This document shows positions 21,123 to 31,850 of a DNA stretch of 32,598 nt, one piece after another. The translations under genes and the position numbers were made by a program. The DNA lies in NCBI RefSeq assembly GCF_000003605.2, contig NW_003122999.1, positions 1 to 32,598 on the forward strand, read 5' to 3'. Every line of letters begins with the position of its first letter. The stretch's first letter is position 1. The notes below the pieces were generated by a model. It searched no databases. It was given only the letters and a program-made list of their open reading frames with translations, and was not told where the DNA came from. This DNA is from Saccoglossus kowalevskii. Lineage: Eukaryota; Hemichordata; Enteropneusta; Harrimaniidae.

Positions 21123-22084
21123 GTGCAAAGTGATCACAAAGTTTGTAGATGTATTTGTATGTTTGCCCTAAGTTGTTGGCATATAGAAACCCGCAATTGT
21201 AAAGTCAAACAAATGAATAAAAGCGAGATGAAAACAGCCTATATTAACAGAGTATCACATGAGCTGACTTGACCGTAAAGATGATAGAAACAGCATGCAA
21301 AGTTGATAAAAGCGTTCAAAACGTTGGCGGAGTTGCATGTATATATAACCTAAGTCATTGCAATGCCAACCCCGCAGTTAAATTTCGAAAACATTAAGTA
21401 TATGTCTAGAAAATTCCCGATATGTAAGCAGATTATCGCCACTGCGAACCGAAAATCGAAGACAAACTGCTTACAAAGTTATAAAAAGCGATTGCAAAGT
21501 TTGTAGATTCGTTTGGCAATGTTACATATGATATTATATTGACGGGTTCCATAGTCAAAAGCTCGAAAACGTAAATATATATATCGCACATTGCCGTTAA
21601 AGTAGCGTACTATCACTCGGGGAGCAAGTAGAGGTCATTGGTCAATTCAAGAAGATACTTGTACAAATGCTATCAAGTTAAAAAACAGTTTCAAAAATGA
21701 AAATAGCCGCCAGTTTGAGTATATTTCAAATTACCTAAAGCAGTAGTGTTGGTAGTTGAAGAGACTAAAGTTTTAAAGTTAAGCTCATCGGGCATGGTTA
21801 GTTCTTGCATGGGAGACTGCCTGAAAAAAACAGCCGGGGATTTTTTTTTGATTTCATCACTTACATATCAAAGATATGAGACAACGTTCGTGCATCTTTT
21901 TTTCACTGTGATGTAAATTATTTTTAGTAGAAAGAAATGGAAATTTAGGCTTGTTTCCAAATTCATGAACATTTTTCCAATTTCCCTATTATTTTCGGAG
22001 ATCAAGTTGGTGACGCTGTCGGCACATAGTGGGGTTTGACCTGTTAAGTTACCGTGAAAAGTCGTACAAAGTGAACGCAAAGTT
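21123..22084 (+). repeat. Satellite unit 23 (copy of the unit 8 haplotype, 962 bp)
   Basis: Bases 21080-21679 are identical to 6711-7310, including all the rare unit 8 variants. From 21680 to about 21790 there are several one-base gains in A or T runs (AAAAAACAG, GAAAATAGCC, CTAAAGCAG, CTAAAGTTTTAAAG) and one loss (CTCATCGGG). The 5S-like segment is 21776-21840 and the T-run 21841-21849. Confidence 0.95.
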
Positions 22085-23041
22085 GTGCAAAGTGATCACA
22101 AAGTTTGTAGATGTATTTGTATGTTTGCCCTAAGTTGTTGGCATATGGAAACCCGCAATTGTAAAGTCAAACAAATGAATAAAAGCGAGATGAAAACAGC
22201 CTATATTAACAGAGTATCACATGAGCTGACTGACCGTAAAGATGATAGAAACAGCATGCAAAGTTGATAAAAGCGTTCAAAACGTTGGCGGAGTTGCATG
22301 TATATATAACCTAAGTCATTGCAATGCCAACCCCGCAGTTAAATTTCGAAAACATTAAGTATATGTCTAGAAAATTCCCGATATGTAAGCAGATTATCGC
22401 CACTGCGAACCGAAAATCGAAGACAAACTGCTTACAAAGTTATAAAAAGCGATTGCAAAGTTTGTAGATTCGTTTGGCAATGTTACATATGATATTATAT
22501 TGACGGGTTCCATAGTCAAAAGTTCGAAAACGAAAGTACATATTTCGCACATTGCCGTTAAAGTAGCGTACTATCAGTCGGAGCATGTATAGGTCATCGG
22601 TCAATTCAAGAAGTCACTTGTACAAACGCTATCAAGTTTAAAACAGTTTCAAAAATGAAATAGCCGCCAGTTTGAGTATATTTCAAATTACCTAAGCAGT
22701 AGTGTTGGTAGTTGAAGAGACTAAGTTTAAAGTTAAGCTCAATCGGGCATGGTTAGTTCTTGCATGGGAGACTGCCTGAAAAAACAGCTGGGGATTTTTT
22801 TTTGATTTCGTCACATACATATCAAAGATATGAGACAACGTTCATGCATCTTTTTTTTTTCACTGTGATGTAAATTATTTTTAGTAGAAAGACATGGAAA
22901 TTTAGGCTTGTTTCCAAATTCATGAACATTTTTCCAATTTCCCTATTATTTTCGGAGATCAAGTTGGTGACGCTGTCGGCACATAGTGGGGTTTGACCTG
23001 TTAAGTTACCGTGAAAAGTCGTACAAAGTGAACGCAAAGTT
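22085..23041 (+). repeat. Satellite unit 24 (type II mosaic, 957 bp)
   Basis: The first half is type II with private CATATGGAAAC and GTCATCGGTC. The second half has the unit 8/17 form (CAGTTTGAG, ACCTAAGCAGTAG, GAGACTAAG, TTTCGTCAC). The 5S-like segment is 22730-22794, with the type I-like ACAGCTGGGGA, and the T-run is 22795-22803. The second T-run is lengthened to about 10. Confidence 0.95.
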
Positions 23042-23999
23042 GTGCAAAGTGATCACAAAGTTTGTAGATGTATTTGTATGTTTGCCCTAAGTTGTTGGCA
23101 TATAGAAACCCGCAATTGTAAAGTCAAACAAATGAATAAAAGCGAGATGAAAATAGCCTATATTAGCAGAGTATCAAATGAGCTGACTGACCGTAAAGAT
23201 GATAGAAACAGCATGAAAAGTTGATAAAAGCGTTCAAAACGTTGGCGGAGTTGCATGTATATATATAACCTAAGTCATTGCAATGCCATCCCCGCAGTTA
23301 AATTTCGAAAACATTAAGTATATGTCTAGAAAATTCCCGATATGTAAGCAGATTATCGCCACTGCGAACCGAAAATCGAAGACAAACTGCTTACAAAGTT
23401 ATAAAAAGCGATTGCAAAGTTTGTAGATTCGTTTGGCAATGTTACATATGATATTATATTGACGGGTTCCATAGTCAAAAGTTCGAAAACGAAAGTACAT
23501 ATTTCGCACATTGCCGTTAAAGTAGCGTACTATCAGTCGGAGCATGTATAGGTCATAGGTCAATTCAAGAAGTCACTTGTACAAACGCTATCAAGTTTAA
23601 AACAGTTTCAAAAATGAAATAGCCGCCAGTTCGAGTATATTTCAAATTACGTAAGCAGGAGTGTGGGTAGTTGAAGAGACTAAGTTTAAAGTTAAGCTCA
23701 ATCGGGCATGGTTAGTTCTTGCATGGGAGACTGCCTGAAAAAAACAGCCGGGGATTTTTTTTTTGATTTCATCACTTACATATCAAAGATATGAGACAAC
23801 GTTCGTGCATCTTTTTTTCACTGTGATGTAAATTATTTTTAGTAGAAAGAAATGGAAATTTAGGCTTGTTTCCAAATTCATGAACATTTTTCCAATTTCC
23901 CTATTATTTTCGGAGATCAAGTTGGTGACGCAGTCGGCACATAGTGGGGTTTGACCTGTTAAGTTACCGTGAAAAGTCGTACAAAGTGAACGCAAAGTT
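23042..23999 (+). repeat. Satellite unit 25 (type II, 958 bp)
   Basis: It has ATTAGCAGAGTATCAAATGAG like unit 18 and a TA dinucleotide gain in GTATATATATAACC. Private bases are GAAAATAGCC, AGCATGAAAAG and GACGCAGTCGG; GCCATCCCCG also occurs in unit 2. The 5S-like segment is 23689-23754 and the T-run 23755-23764. Confidence 0.95.
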
Positions 24000-24956
24000 G
24001 TGCAAAGTGATCACAAAGTTTGTATATGTATTTGTATGTTTGCCCTAAGTTGTTGGCATATAGAAACCCGCAATTGTAAAGTAAAACAAATGAATAAAAG
24101 CGAGATGAAAACAGCCTATATTAACAGAGTATCACATGAGCTGACTGACCGTAAAGATGATAGAAACAGCATGCAAAGTTGATAAAAGCGTTCAAAACGT
24201 TGGCGGAGTTGCATGTATATATAACCTAAGTCATTGCAATGCCAACCCCGCAGTTAAATTTCGAAAACATTAAGTATATGTCTAGAAAATTCCCGATATG
24301 TAAGCAGATTATCGCCACTGCGAACCGAAAATCGAAGACAAACTGCTTACAAAGTTATAAAAAGCGATTGCAAAGTTTGTAGATTCGTTTGGCAATGTTA
24401 CATATGATATTATATTGACGGGTTCCATAGTCAAAAGTTCGAAAACGAAAGTACATATTTCGCACATTGCCGTTAAAGTAGCGTACTATCAGTCGGAGCA
24501 TGTATAGGTCATAGGTCAATTCAAGAAGTCACTTGTACAAACGCTATCAAGTTTAAAACAGTTTCAAAAATGAAATAGCCGCCAGTTCGAGTATATTTCA
24601 AATTACGTAAGCAGGAGTGTGGATAGTTGAAGAGACAAAGTTTAAAGTTAAGCTCAATCGGGCATGGTTAGTTCTTGCATGGGAGACTGCCTGAAAAAAA
24701 CAGCCGGGGATTATTTTTTTTGATTTCATCACTTACATATCAAAGATATGAGACAACGTTCGTGCATCTTTTTTTCACTGTGATGTAAATTATTTTTAGT
24801 AGAAAGAAATGGAAATTTAGGCTTGTTTCCAAATTCATGAACATTTTTCCAATTTCCCTATTATTTTCGGAGATCAAGTTGGTGACGCTGTCGGCACATA
24901 GTGGGGTTTGACCTGTTAAGTTACCGTGAAAAGTCGTACAAAGTGAACGCAAAGTT
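24000..24956 (+). repeat. Satellite unit 26 (type II, 957 bp)
   Basis: The T-run is interrupted by an A (GGGGATTATTTTTTTTG), leaving 8 uninterrupted T at 24714-24721. GTTTGTATATG is private. GTAAAACAAATG is shared with unit 4. The 5S-like segment is 24645-24710. Confidence 0.95.
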
Positions 24957-25912
24957 GTGCAAAGTGATCACAAAGTTTGTAGATGTATTTGTATGTTTGC
25001 CCTAAGTTGTTGGCATATAGAAACCCGCAATTGTAAAGTCAAACAAATGAATAAAAGCGAGATGAAAACAGCCTATATTAACAGAGTATCACATGAGCTG
25101 ACTGACCGTAAAGATGATAGAAACAGCATGCAAAGTTGATAAAAGCGTTCAAAACGTTGGCGGAGTTGCATGTATATATAACCTAAGTCATTGCAATGCC
25201 AACCCCGCAGTTAAATTTCGAAAACATTAAGTATATGTCTAGAAAATTCCCGATATGTAAGCAGATTATCGCCACTGCGAACCGAAAATCGAAGACAAAC
25301 TGCTTACAAAGTTATAAAAAGCGATTGCAAAGTTTGTAGATTCGTTTGGCAATGTTACATATGATATTATATTGACGGGTTCCATAGTCAAAAGTTCGAA
25401 AACGAAAGTACATATTTCGCACATTGCCGTTAAAGTAGCGTACTATCAGTCGGAGCATGTATAGGTCATAGGTCAATTCAAGAAGTCACTTGTACAAACG
25501 CTATCAAGTTTAAAACAGTTTCAAAAATGAAATAGCCGCCAGTTCGAGTATATTTCAAATTACGTAAGCAGGAGTGTGGGTAGTTGAAGAGACAAAGTTT
25601 AAAGTTAAGCTCAATCGGGCATGGTTAGTTCTTGCATGGGAGACTGCCTGAAAAAAACAGCCGGGTATTTTTTTTTTGATTTCATCACTTACATATCAAA
25701 GATATGAGACAACGTTCGTGCATCTTTTTTTCACTGTGATGTAAATTATTTTTAGTAGAAAGAAATGGAAATTTAGGCTTGTTTCCAAATTCATGAACAT
25801 TTTTCCAATTTCCCTATTATTTTCGGAGATCAAGTTGGTGACGCTGTCGGCACATAGTGGGGTTTGACCTGTTAAGTTACCGTGAAAAGTCGTACAAAGT
25901 GAACGCAAAGTT
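24957..25912 (+). repeat. Satellite unit 27 (type II consensus, 956 bp)
   Basis: I noticed no private change, so it serves as the type II reference. The 5S-like segment is 25602-25667 and the T-run 25668-25677. Confidence 0.95.
25602..25667 (+). pseudogene. 5S rRNA-derived segment, type II consensus example (unit 27)
   Basis: The type II form keeps box A (AAGTTAAGC), TCGGGC, TGGTTAGT and box C (GGGAGACTGCCTG) unchanged from type I. After box C it reads GAAAAAAACAGCCGGGTA instead of GAGAAAACCAGCTGGGGA, so the 3' end of the old 5S gene has moved further from 5S while the promoter core has not. The T-run is at 25668-25677. Confidence 0.85.
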
Positions 25913-26867
25913 GTGCAAAGTGATCACAAAGTTTGTAGATGTATTTGTATGTTTGCCCTAAGTTGTTGGCATATAGAAACCCGCAATTGTAAAGTCAAAC
26001 AAATGAATAAAAGCGAGATGAAAACAGCCTATATTAACAGAGTATCACATGAGCTGACTGACCGTAAAGATGATAGAAACAGCATACAAAGTTGATAAAA
26101 GCGTTCAAAACGTTGGCGGAGTTGCATGTATATATAACCTAAGTCATTGCAATGCCAACCCCGCAGTTAAATTTCGAAAACATTAAGCATATGTCTAGAA
26201 AATTCCCGATATGTAAGCAGATTATCGCCACTGCGAACCGAAAATCGAAGACAAACTGCTTACAAAGTTATAAAAAGCGATTGCAAAGTTTGTAGATTCG
26301 TTTGGCAATGTTACATATGATATTATATTGACGGGTTCCATAGTCAAAAGTTCGAAAACGAAAGTACATATTTCGCACATTGCCGTTAAAGTAGCGTACT
26401 ATCAGTCGGAGCATGTATAGGTCATAGGTCAATTCAAGAAGTCACTTGTACAAACGCTATCAAGTTTAAAACAGTTTCAAAAATGAAATAGCCGCCAGTT
26501 CGAGTATATTTCAAATTACGTAAGCAGGAGTGTGGGTAGTTGAAGAGACAAAGTTTAAAGTTAAGCTCAATCGGGCATGGTTAGTTCTTGCATGGGAGAC
26601 TGCCTGAAAAAAACAGCCGGGGATTTTTTTTTTGTTTTCGTCACTTACATATCAAAGATATGAGACAACGTTCGTGCATCTTTTTTCACTGTGATGTAAA
26701 TTATTTTTAGTAGAAAGAAATGGAAATTTAGGCTTGTTTCCAAATTCATGAACATTTTTCCAATTTCCCTATTATTTTCGGAGATCAAGTTGGTGACACT
26801 GTCGGCACATAGTGGGGTTTGACCTGTTAAGTTACCGTGAAAAGTCGTACAAAGTGAACGCAAAGTT
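25913..26867 (+). repeat. Satellite unit 28 (type II, 955 bp)
   Basis: AGCATACAAAG, TAAGCATATG and TTGTTTTCG after the T-run match unit 13. GACACTGTCGG is private. The second T-run is short (6 T), as in units 30 and 31. The 5S-like segment is 26558-26623 and the T-run 26624-26633. Confidence 0.95.
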
Positions 26868-27823
26868 GTGCAAAGTGATCACAAAGTTTGTAGATGTATT
26901 TGTATGTTTGCCCTAAGTTGTTGGCATATAGAAACCCGCAATTGTAAAGTCAAACAAATGAATAAAAGCGAGATGAAAACAGCCTATATTAACAGAGTAT
27001 CACATGAGCTGACTGACCGTAAAGATGATAGAAACAGCATGCAAAGTTGATAAAAGCGTTCAAAACGTTGGCGGAGTTGCATGTATATATAACCTAAGTC
27101 ATTGCAATGCCAACCCCGCAGTTAAATTTCGAAAACATTAAGTATATGTCTAGAAAATTCCCGATATGTAAGCAGATTATCGCCACTGCGAACCGAAAAT
27201 CGAAGACAAACTGCTTACAAAGTTATAAAAAGCGATTGCAAAGTTTGTAGATTCGTTTGGCAATGTTACATATGATATTATATTGACGGGTTCCATAGTC
27301 AAAAGTTCGAAAACGAAAGTACATATTTCGCACATTGCCGTTAAAGTAGCGTACTATCAGTCGGAGCATGTATAGGTCATAGGTCAATTCAAGAAGTCAC
27401 TTGTACAAACGCTATCAAGTTTAAAACAGTTTCAAAAATGAAATAGCCGCCAGTTCGAGTATATTTCAAATTACGTAAGCAGGAGTGTGGGTAGTTGAAG
27501 AGACAAAGTTTAAAGTTAAGCTCAATCGGGCATGGTTAGTTCTTGCATGGGAGACTGCCTGAAAAAAACAGCCGGGTATTTTTTTTTTGATTTCATAACT
27601 TACATATCAAAGATATGAGACAACGTTCGTGCATCTTTTTTTCACTGTGATGTAAATTATTTTTAGTAGAAAGAAATGGAAATTTAGGCTTGTTTCCAAA
27701 TTCATGAACATTTTTCCAATTTCCCTATTATTTTCGGAGATCAAGTTGGTGACGCTGTCGGCACATAGTGGGGTTTGACCTGTTAAGTTACCGTGAAAAG
27801 TCGTACAAAGTGAACGCAAAGTT
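26868..27823 (+). repeat. Satellite unit 29 (type II, 956 bp)
   Basis: This is type II consensus with a private TTTCATAACTTAC, which breaks the outer inverted-repeat arm. The 5S-like segment is 27513-27578 and the T-run 27579-27588. Confidence 0.95.
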
Positions 27824-28778
27824 GTGCAAAGTGATCACAAAGTTTGTAGATGTATTTGTATGTTTCCCCTAAGTTGTTGGCATATAGAAACCCGCAATTG
27901 TAAAGTCAAACAAATGAATAAAAGCGAGATGAAAACAGCCTATATTATCAGAGTATCACATGAGCTGACTGACCGTAAAGATGATAGTAACAGCATGCAA
28001 AGTTGATAAAAGCGTTCAAAACGTTGGCGGAGTTGCATGTATATATAACCTAAGTCATTGCAATGCCAACCCCGCAGTTAAATTTCGAAAACATTAAGTA
28101 TATGTCTAGAAAATTCCCGATATGTAAGCAGATTATCGCCACTGCGAACCGAAAATCGAAGACAAACTGCTTACAAAGTTATAAAAAGCGATTGCAAAGT
28201 TTGTAGATTCGTTTGGCAATGTTACATATGATATTATATTGACGGGTTCCATAGTCAAAAGTTCGAAAACGAAAGTACATATTTCGCACATTGCCGTTAA
28301 AGTAGCGTACTATCAGTCGGAGCATGTATAGGTCATAGGTCAATTCAAGAAGTCACTTGTACAAACGCTATCAAGTTTAAAACAGTTTCAAAAATGAAAT
28401 AGCCGCCAGTTCGAGTATATTTCAAATTACGTAAGCAGGAGTGTGGGTAGTTGAAGAGACAAAGTTTAAAGTTAAGCTCAATCGGGCATGGTTAGTTCTT
28501 GCATGGGAGACTGCCTGAAAAAAACAGCCGGGTATTTTTTTTTTGATTTCATCACTTACATATCAAAGATATGAGACAACGTTCGTGCATCTTTTTTCAC
28601 TGTGATGTAAATTATTTTTAGTAGAAAGAAATGGAAATTTAGGCTTGTTTCCAAATTCATGAACATTTTTCCAATTTCCCTATTATTTTCGGAGATCAAG
28701 TTGGTGACGCTGTCGGCACATAGTGGGGTTTGACCTGTTAAGTTACCGTGAAAAGTCGTACAAAGTGAACGCAAAGTT
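27824..28778 (+). repeat. Satellite unit 30 (type II, 955 bp)
   Basis: Private bases are GTTTCCCCTAAG, ATTATCAGAG and GATAGTAAC near the unit start; the rest is consensus. The 5S-like segment is 28469-28534 and the T-run 28535-28544. Confidence 0.95.
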
Positions 28779-29733
28779 GTGCAAAGTGATCACAAAGTTT
28801 GTAGATGTATTTGTATGTTTGCCCTAAGTTGTTGGCATATAGAAACCCGCAACTGTAAAGTCAAACAAATGAATAAAAGCGAGATGAAAACAGCCTATAT
28901 TAACAGAGTATCACATGAGCTGACTGACCGTAAAGATGATAGAAACAGCATGCAAAGTTGATAAAAGCGTTCAAAACGTTGGCGGAGTTGCATGTATATA
29001 TAACCTAAGTCATTGCAATGCCAACCCCGCAGTTAAATTTCAAAAACATTAAGTATATGTCTAGAAAATTCCCAATATGTAAGCAGATTATCGCCACTGC
29101 GAACCGAAAATCGAAGACAAACTGCTTACAAAGTTATAAAAAGCGATTGCAAAGTTTGTAGATTCGTTTGGCAATGTTACATATGATATTATATTGACGG
29201 GTTCCATAGTCAAAAGTTCGAAAACGAAAGTACATATTTCGCACATTGCCGTTAAAGTAGCGTACTATCAGTCGGAGCATGTATAGGTCATAGGTCAATT
29301 CAAGAAGTCACTTGTACAAACGCTATCAAGTTTAAAACAGTTTCAAAAATGAAATAGCCGCCAGTTCGAGTATATTTCAAATTACGTAAGCAGGAGTGTG
29401 GGTAGTTGAAGAGACAAAGTTTAAAGTTAAGCTCAATCGGGCATGGTTAGTTCTTGCATGGGAGACTGCCTGAAAAAAACAGCCGGGTATTTTTTTTTTG
29501 ATTTCATCACTTACATATCAAAGATATGAGACAACGTTCGTGCATCTTTTTTCACTGTGATGTAAATTATTTTTAGTAGAAAGAAATGGAAATTTAGGCT
29601 TGTTTCCAAATTCATGAACATTTTTCCAATTTCCCTATTATTTTCGGAGATCAAGTTGGTGACGCTGTCGGCACATAGTGGGGTTTGACCTGTTAAGTTA
29701 CCGTGAAAAGTCGTACAAAGTGAACGCAAAGTT
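28779..29733 (+). repeat. Satellite unit 31 (type II, 955 bp)
   Basis: Private bases are CGCAACTGTAAAG, TTTCAAAAACATT and TTCCCAATATG. The 5S-like segment is 29424-29489 and the T-run 29490-29499. Confidence 0.95.
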
Positions 29734-30689
29734 GTGCAAAGTGATCACAAAGTTTGTAGATGTATTTGTATGTTTGCCCTAAGTTGTTGGCATATAGAAA
29801 CCCGCAATTGTAAAGTCAAACAAATGAATAAAAGCGAGATGAAAACAGCCTATATTAACAGAGTATCACATGAGCTGACTGACCGTAAAGATGATAGAAA
29901 CAGCATGCAAAGTTGATAAAAGCGTTCAAAACGTTGGCGGAGTTGCATGTATATATAACCTAAGTCATTGCAATGCCAACCCCGCAGTTAAATTTCGAAA
30001 ACATTAAGTATATGTCTAGAAAATTCCCGATATGTAAGCAGATTATCGCCACTGCGAACCGAAAATCGAAGACAAACTGCTTACAAAGTTATAAAAAGCG
30101 ATTGCAAAGTTTGTAGATTCGTTTGGCAATGTTACATATGATATTATATTGACGGGTTTCATAGTCAAAAGTTCGAAAACGAAAGTACATATTTCGCACA
30201 TTGCCGTTAAAGTAGCGTACTATCAGTCGGAGCATGTATAGGTCATAGGTCAATTCAAGAAGTCACTTGTACAAACGCTATCAAGTTTAAAACAGTTTCA
30301 AAAATGAAATAGCCGCCAGTTCGAGTATATTTCAAATTACGTAAGCAGGAGTGTGGGTAGTTGAAGAGACAAAGTTTAAAGTTAAGCTCAATCGGGCATG
30401 GTTAGTTCTTGCATGGGAGACTGCCTGAAAAAAACAGCCGGGTATTTTTTTTTTGATTTCATCACTTACATATCAAAGATATGAGACAACGTTCGTGCAT
30501 CTTTTTTTCACTGTGATGTAAATGATTTTTAGTAGAAAGAAATGGAAATTTAGGCTTGTTTCCAAATTCATGAACATTTTTCCAATTTCCCTATTATTTT
30601 CGGAGATCAAGTTGGTGACGCTGTCGGCACATAGTGGGGTTTGACCTGTTAAGTTACCGTGAAAAGTCGTACAAAGTGAACGCTAAGTT
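29734..30689 (+). repeat. Satellite unit 32 (type II, 956 bp)
   Basis: This is consensus apart from GGGTTTCATAG and GTAAATGATTTT. It ends with GAACGCTAAG, the start of the unit 8-like haplotype in unit 33. The 5S-like segment is 30379-30444 and the T-run 30445-30454. Confidence 0.95.
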
Positions 30690-31850
30690 GTGCAAAGTGA
30701 TCACAAAGTTTGTAGATGTATTTGTATGTTTGCCCTAAGTTGTTGGCATATAGAAACCCGCAATTGTAAAGTCAAACAAATGAATAAAAGCGAGATGAAA
30801 ACAGCCTATATTAACAGAGTATCACATGAGCTGACTTGACCGTAAAGATGATAGAAACAGCATGCAAAGTTGATAAAAGCGTTCAAAACGTTGGCGGAGT
30901 TGCATGTATATATAACCTAAGTCATTGCAATGCCAACCCCGCAGTTAAATTTCGAAAACATTAAGTATATGTCTAGAAAATTCCCGATATGTAAGCAGAT
31001 TATCGCCACTGCGAACCGAAAATCGAAGACAAACTGCTTACAAGGTTATAAAAAGCGATTGCAAAGTTTGTAGATTCGTTTGGCAATGTTACATATGATA
31101 TTATATTGACGGGTTCCATAGTCAAAAGTTCGAAAACGAAAGTACATATTTCGCACATTGCCGTTAAAGTAGCGTACTATCAGTCGGAGCATGTATAGGT
31201 CATAGGTCAATTCAAGAAGTCACTTGTACAAACGCAATCAAGTTTAAAACAGTTTCAAAAATGAAATACTGTAAAATGACTAATTTTCACTGGGTTTAAA
31301 TTTCACTGATTTACCATTTCAGGCATATTCAGTGGGTTTTAAATTCACGGTTTCGTCATTTAGATAATGTGTTCTATGCTAAATTTTACATATTCACTGG
31401 GTTTTAATTTAGCGCATTTTCCAGTCAGCGAAATAAGCTAAATTAAAACCCAGTGAATATTTACCCCTTTTACAGTAGCCGCCAGTTCGAGTATATTTCA
31501 AATTACGTAAGCAGGAGTGTGGGTAGTTGAAGAGACAAAGTTTTAAGTTAAGCTCAATCGGGCATGGTTAGTTCTTGCATGGGAGACTGCCTGAAAAAAA
31601 CAGCCGGGGATTTTTTTTTGATTTCATCACTTACATATCAAAGATATGAGACAACGTTCGTGCATCTTTTTTTCACTGTGATGTAAATTATTTTTAGTAG
31701 AAAGAAATGGAAATTTAGCTTGTTTTCCAAATTCATGAACATTTTTCCCATTTCTCTATATTTTCGGAGATCAAGTGGTGACGCTGTCGGTACATAGTGA
31801 GTTCACCAGTTAACTTACAGTGAAAATTCGTACAAAGTGAACGCAAAGTT
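30690..31850 (+). repeat. Satellite unit 33 (type II, split by a MITE, 1161 bp)
   Basis: It begins with the unit 8 haplotype (CTGACTTGACC with extra T) but has AACGAAAGTACA from about 31134, so it is a recombinant of the unit 8 and consensus forms. It is interrupted at 31269-31475 by the transposon. From about 31716 one-base deletions accumulate and type I bases return at about 31775. The 5S-like segment is 31545-31610 and the T-run 31611-31619. Confidence 0.95.
31269..31475. mobile_element. MITE-like inverted-repeat transposon inserted in unit 33
   Basis: The 207-bp segment is absent from the other units and splits the monomer phrase GAAATAGCCGCC. It begins CTGTAAAA and ends TTTTACAG, with TA at 31267-31268 and 31476-31477, the duplicated target. 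The inverted similarity extends about 38 bp from each end with mismatches (TCACTGGGTTT on the left matches AAACCCAGTGA on the right). There is no coding capacity, so it would depend on a transposase in trans. TA duplication fits Tc1/mariner-type transposases. The motif TTCACTGGGTTTAAATTTCAC occurs at 31286-31306, in changed form at 31328-31348 and 31393-31413, and inverted at about 31437-31457. Being in one unit only, it inserted after the local amplification. The family name is unknown to me. Confidence 0.85.

Larger units (their letters stand above)
6560..31775 (+). repeat. Central block of type II monomers (end of unit 7 to unit 33)
   Basis: Type II diagnostic bases are GATCACAAAG, GTTTGCCCTAAG, ATTGCAATGCC, ATCGCCACTGCG, GTTATAAAAAG, AACGAAAGTACA, ATCAGTCGG, GCCGCCAGTTCG, ACAGCCGGG, GATGTAAATTA, TTTCCAAATTC and GGAGATCAAG. 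Units 13-16, 19 and 26-32 are very uniform. Units 8-12, 20 and 21 keep AACGTAAATATATA in place of AACGAAAGTACA, and units 10, 12, 21 and 22 keep ATTGGAATGCC, so those units are mosaics. The block is bounded by type I on both sides, as expected of a local secondary amplification inside an older array. Confidence 0.8.
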
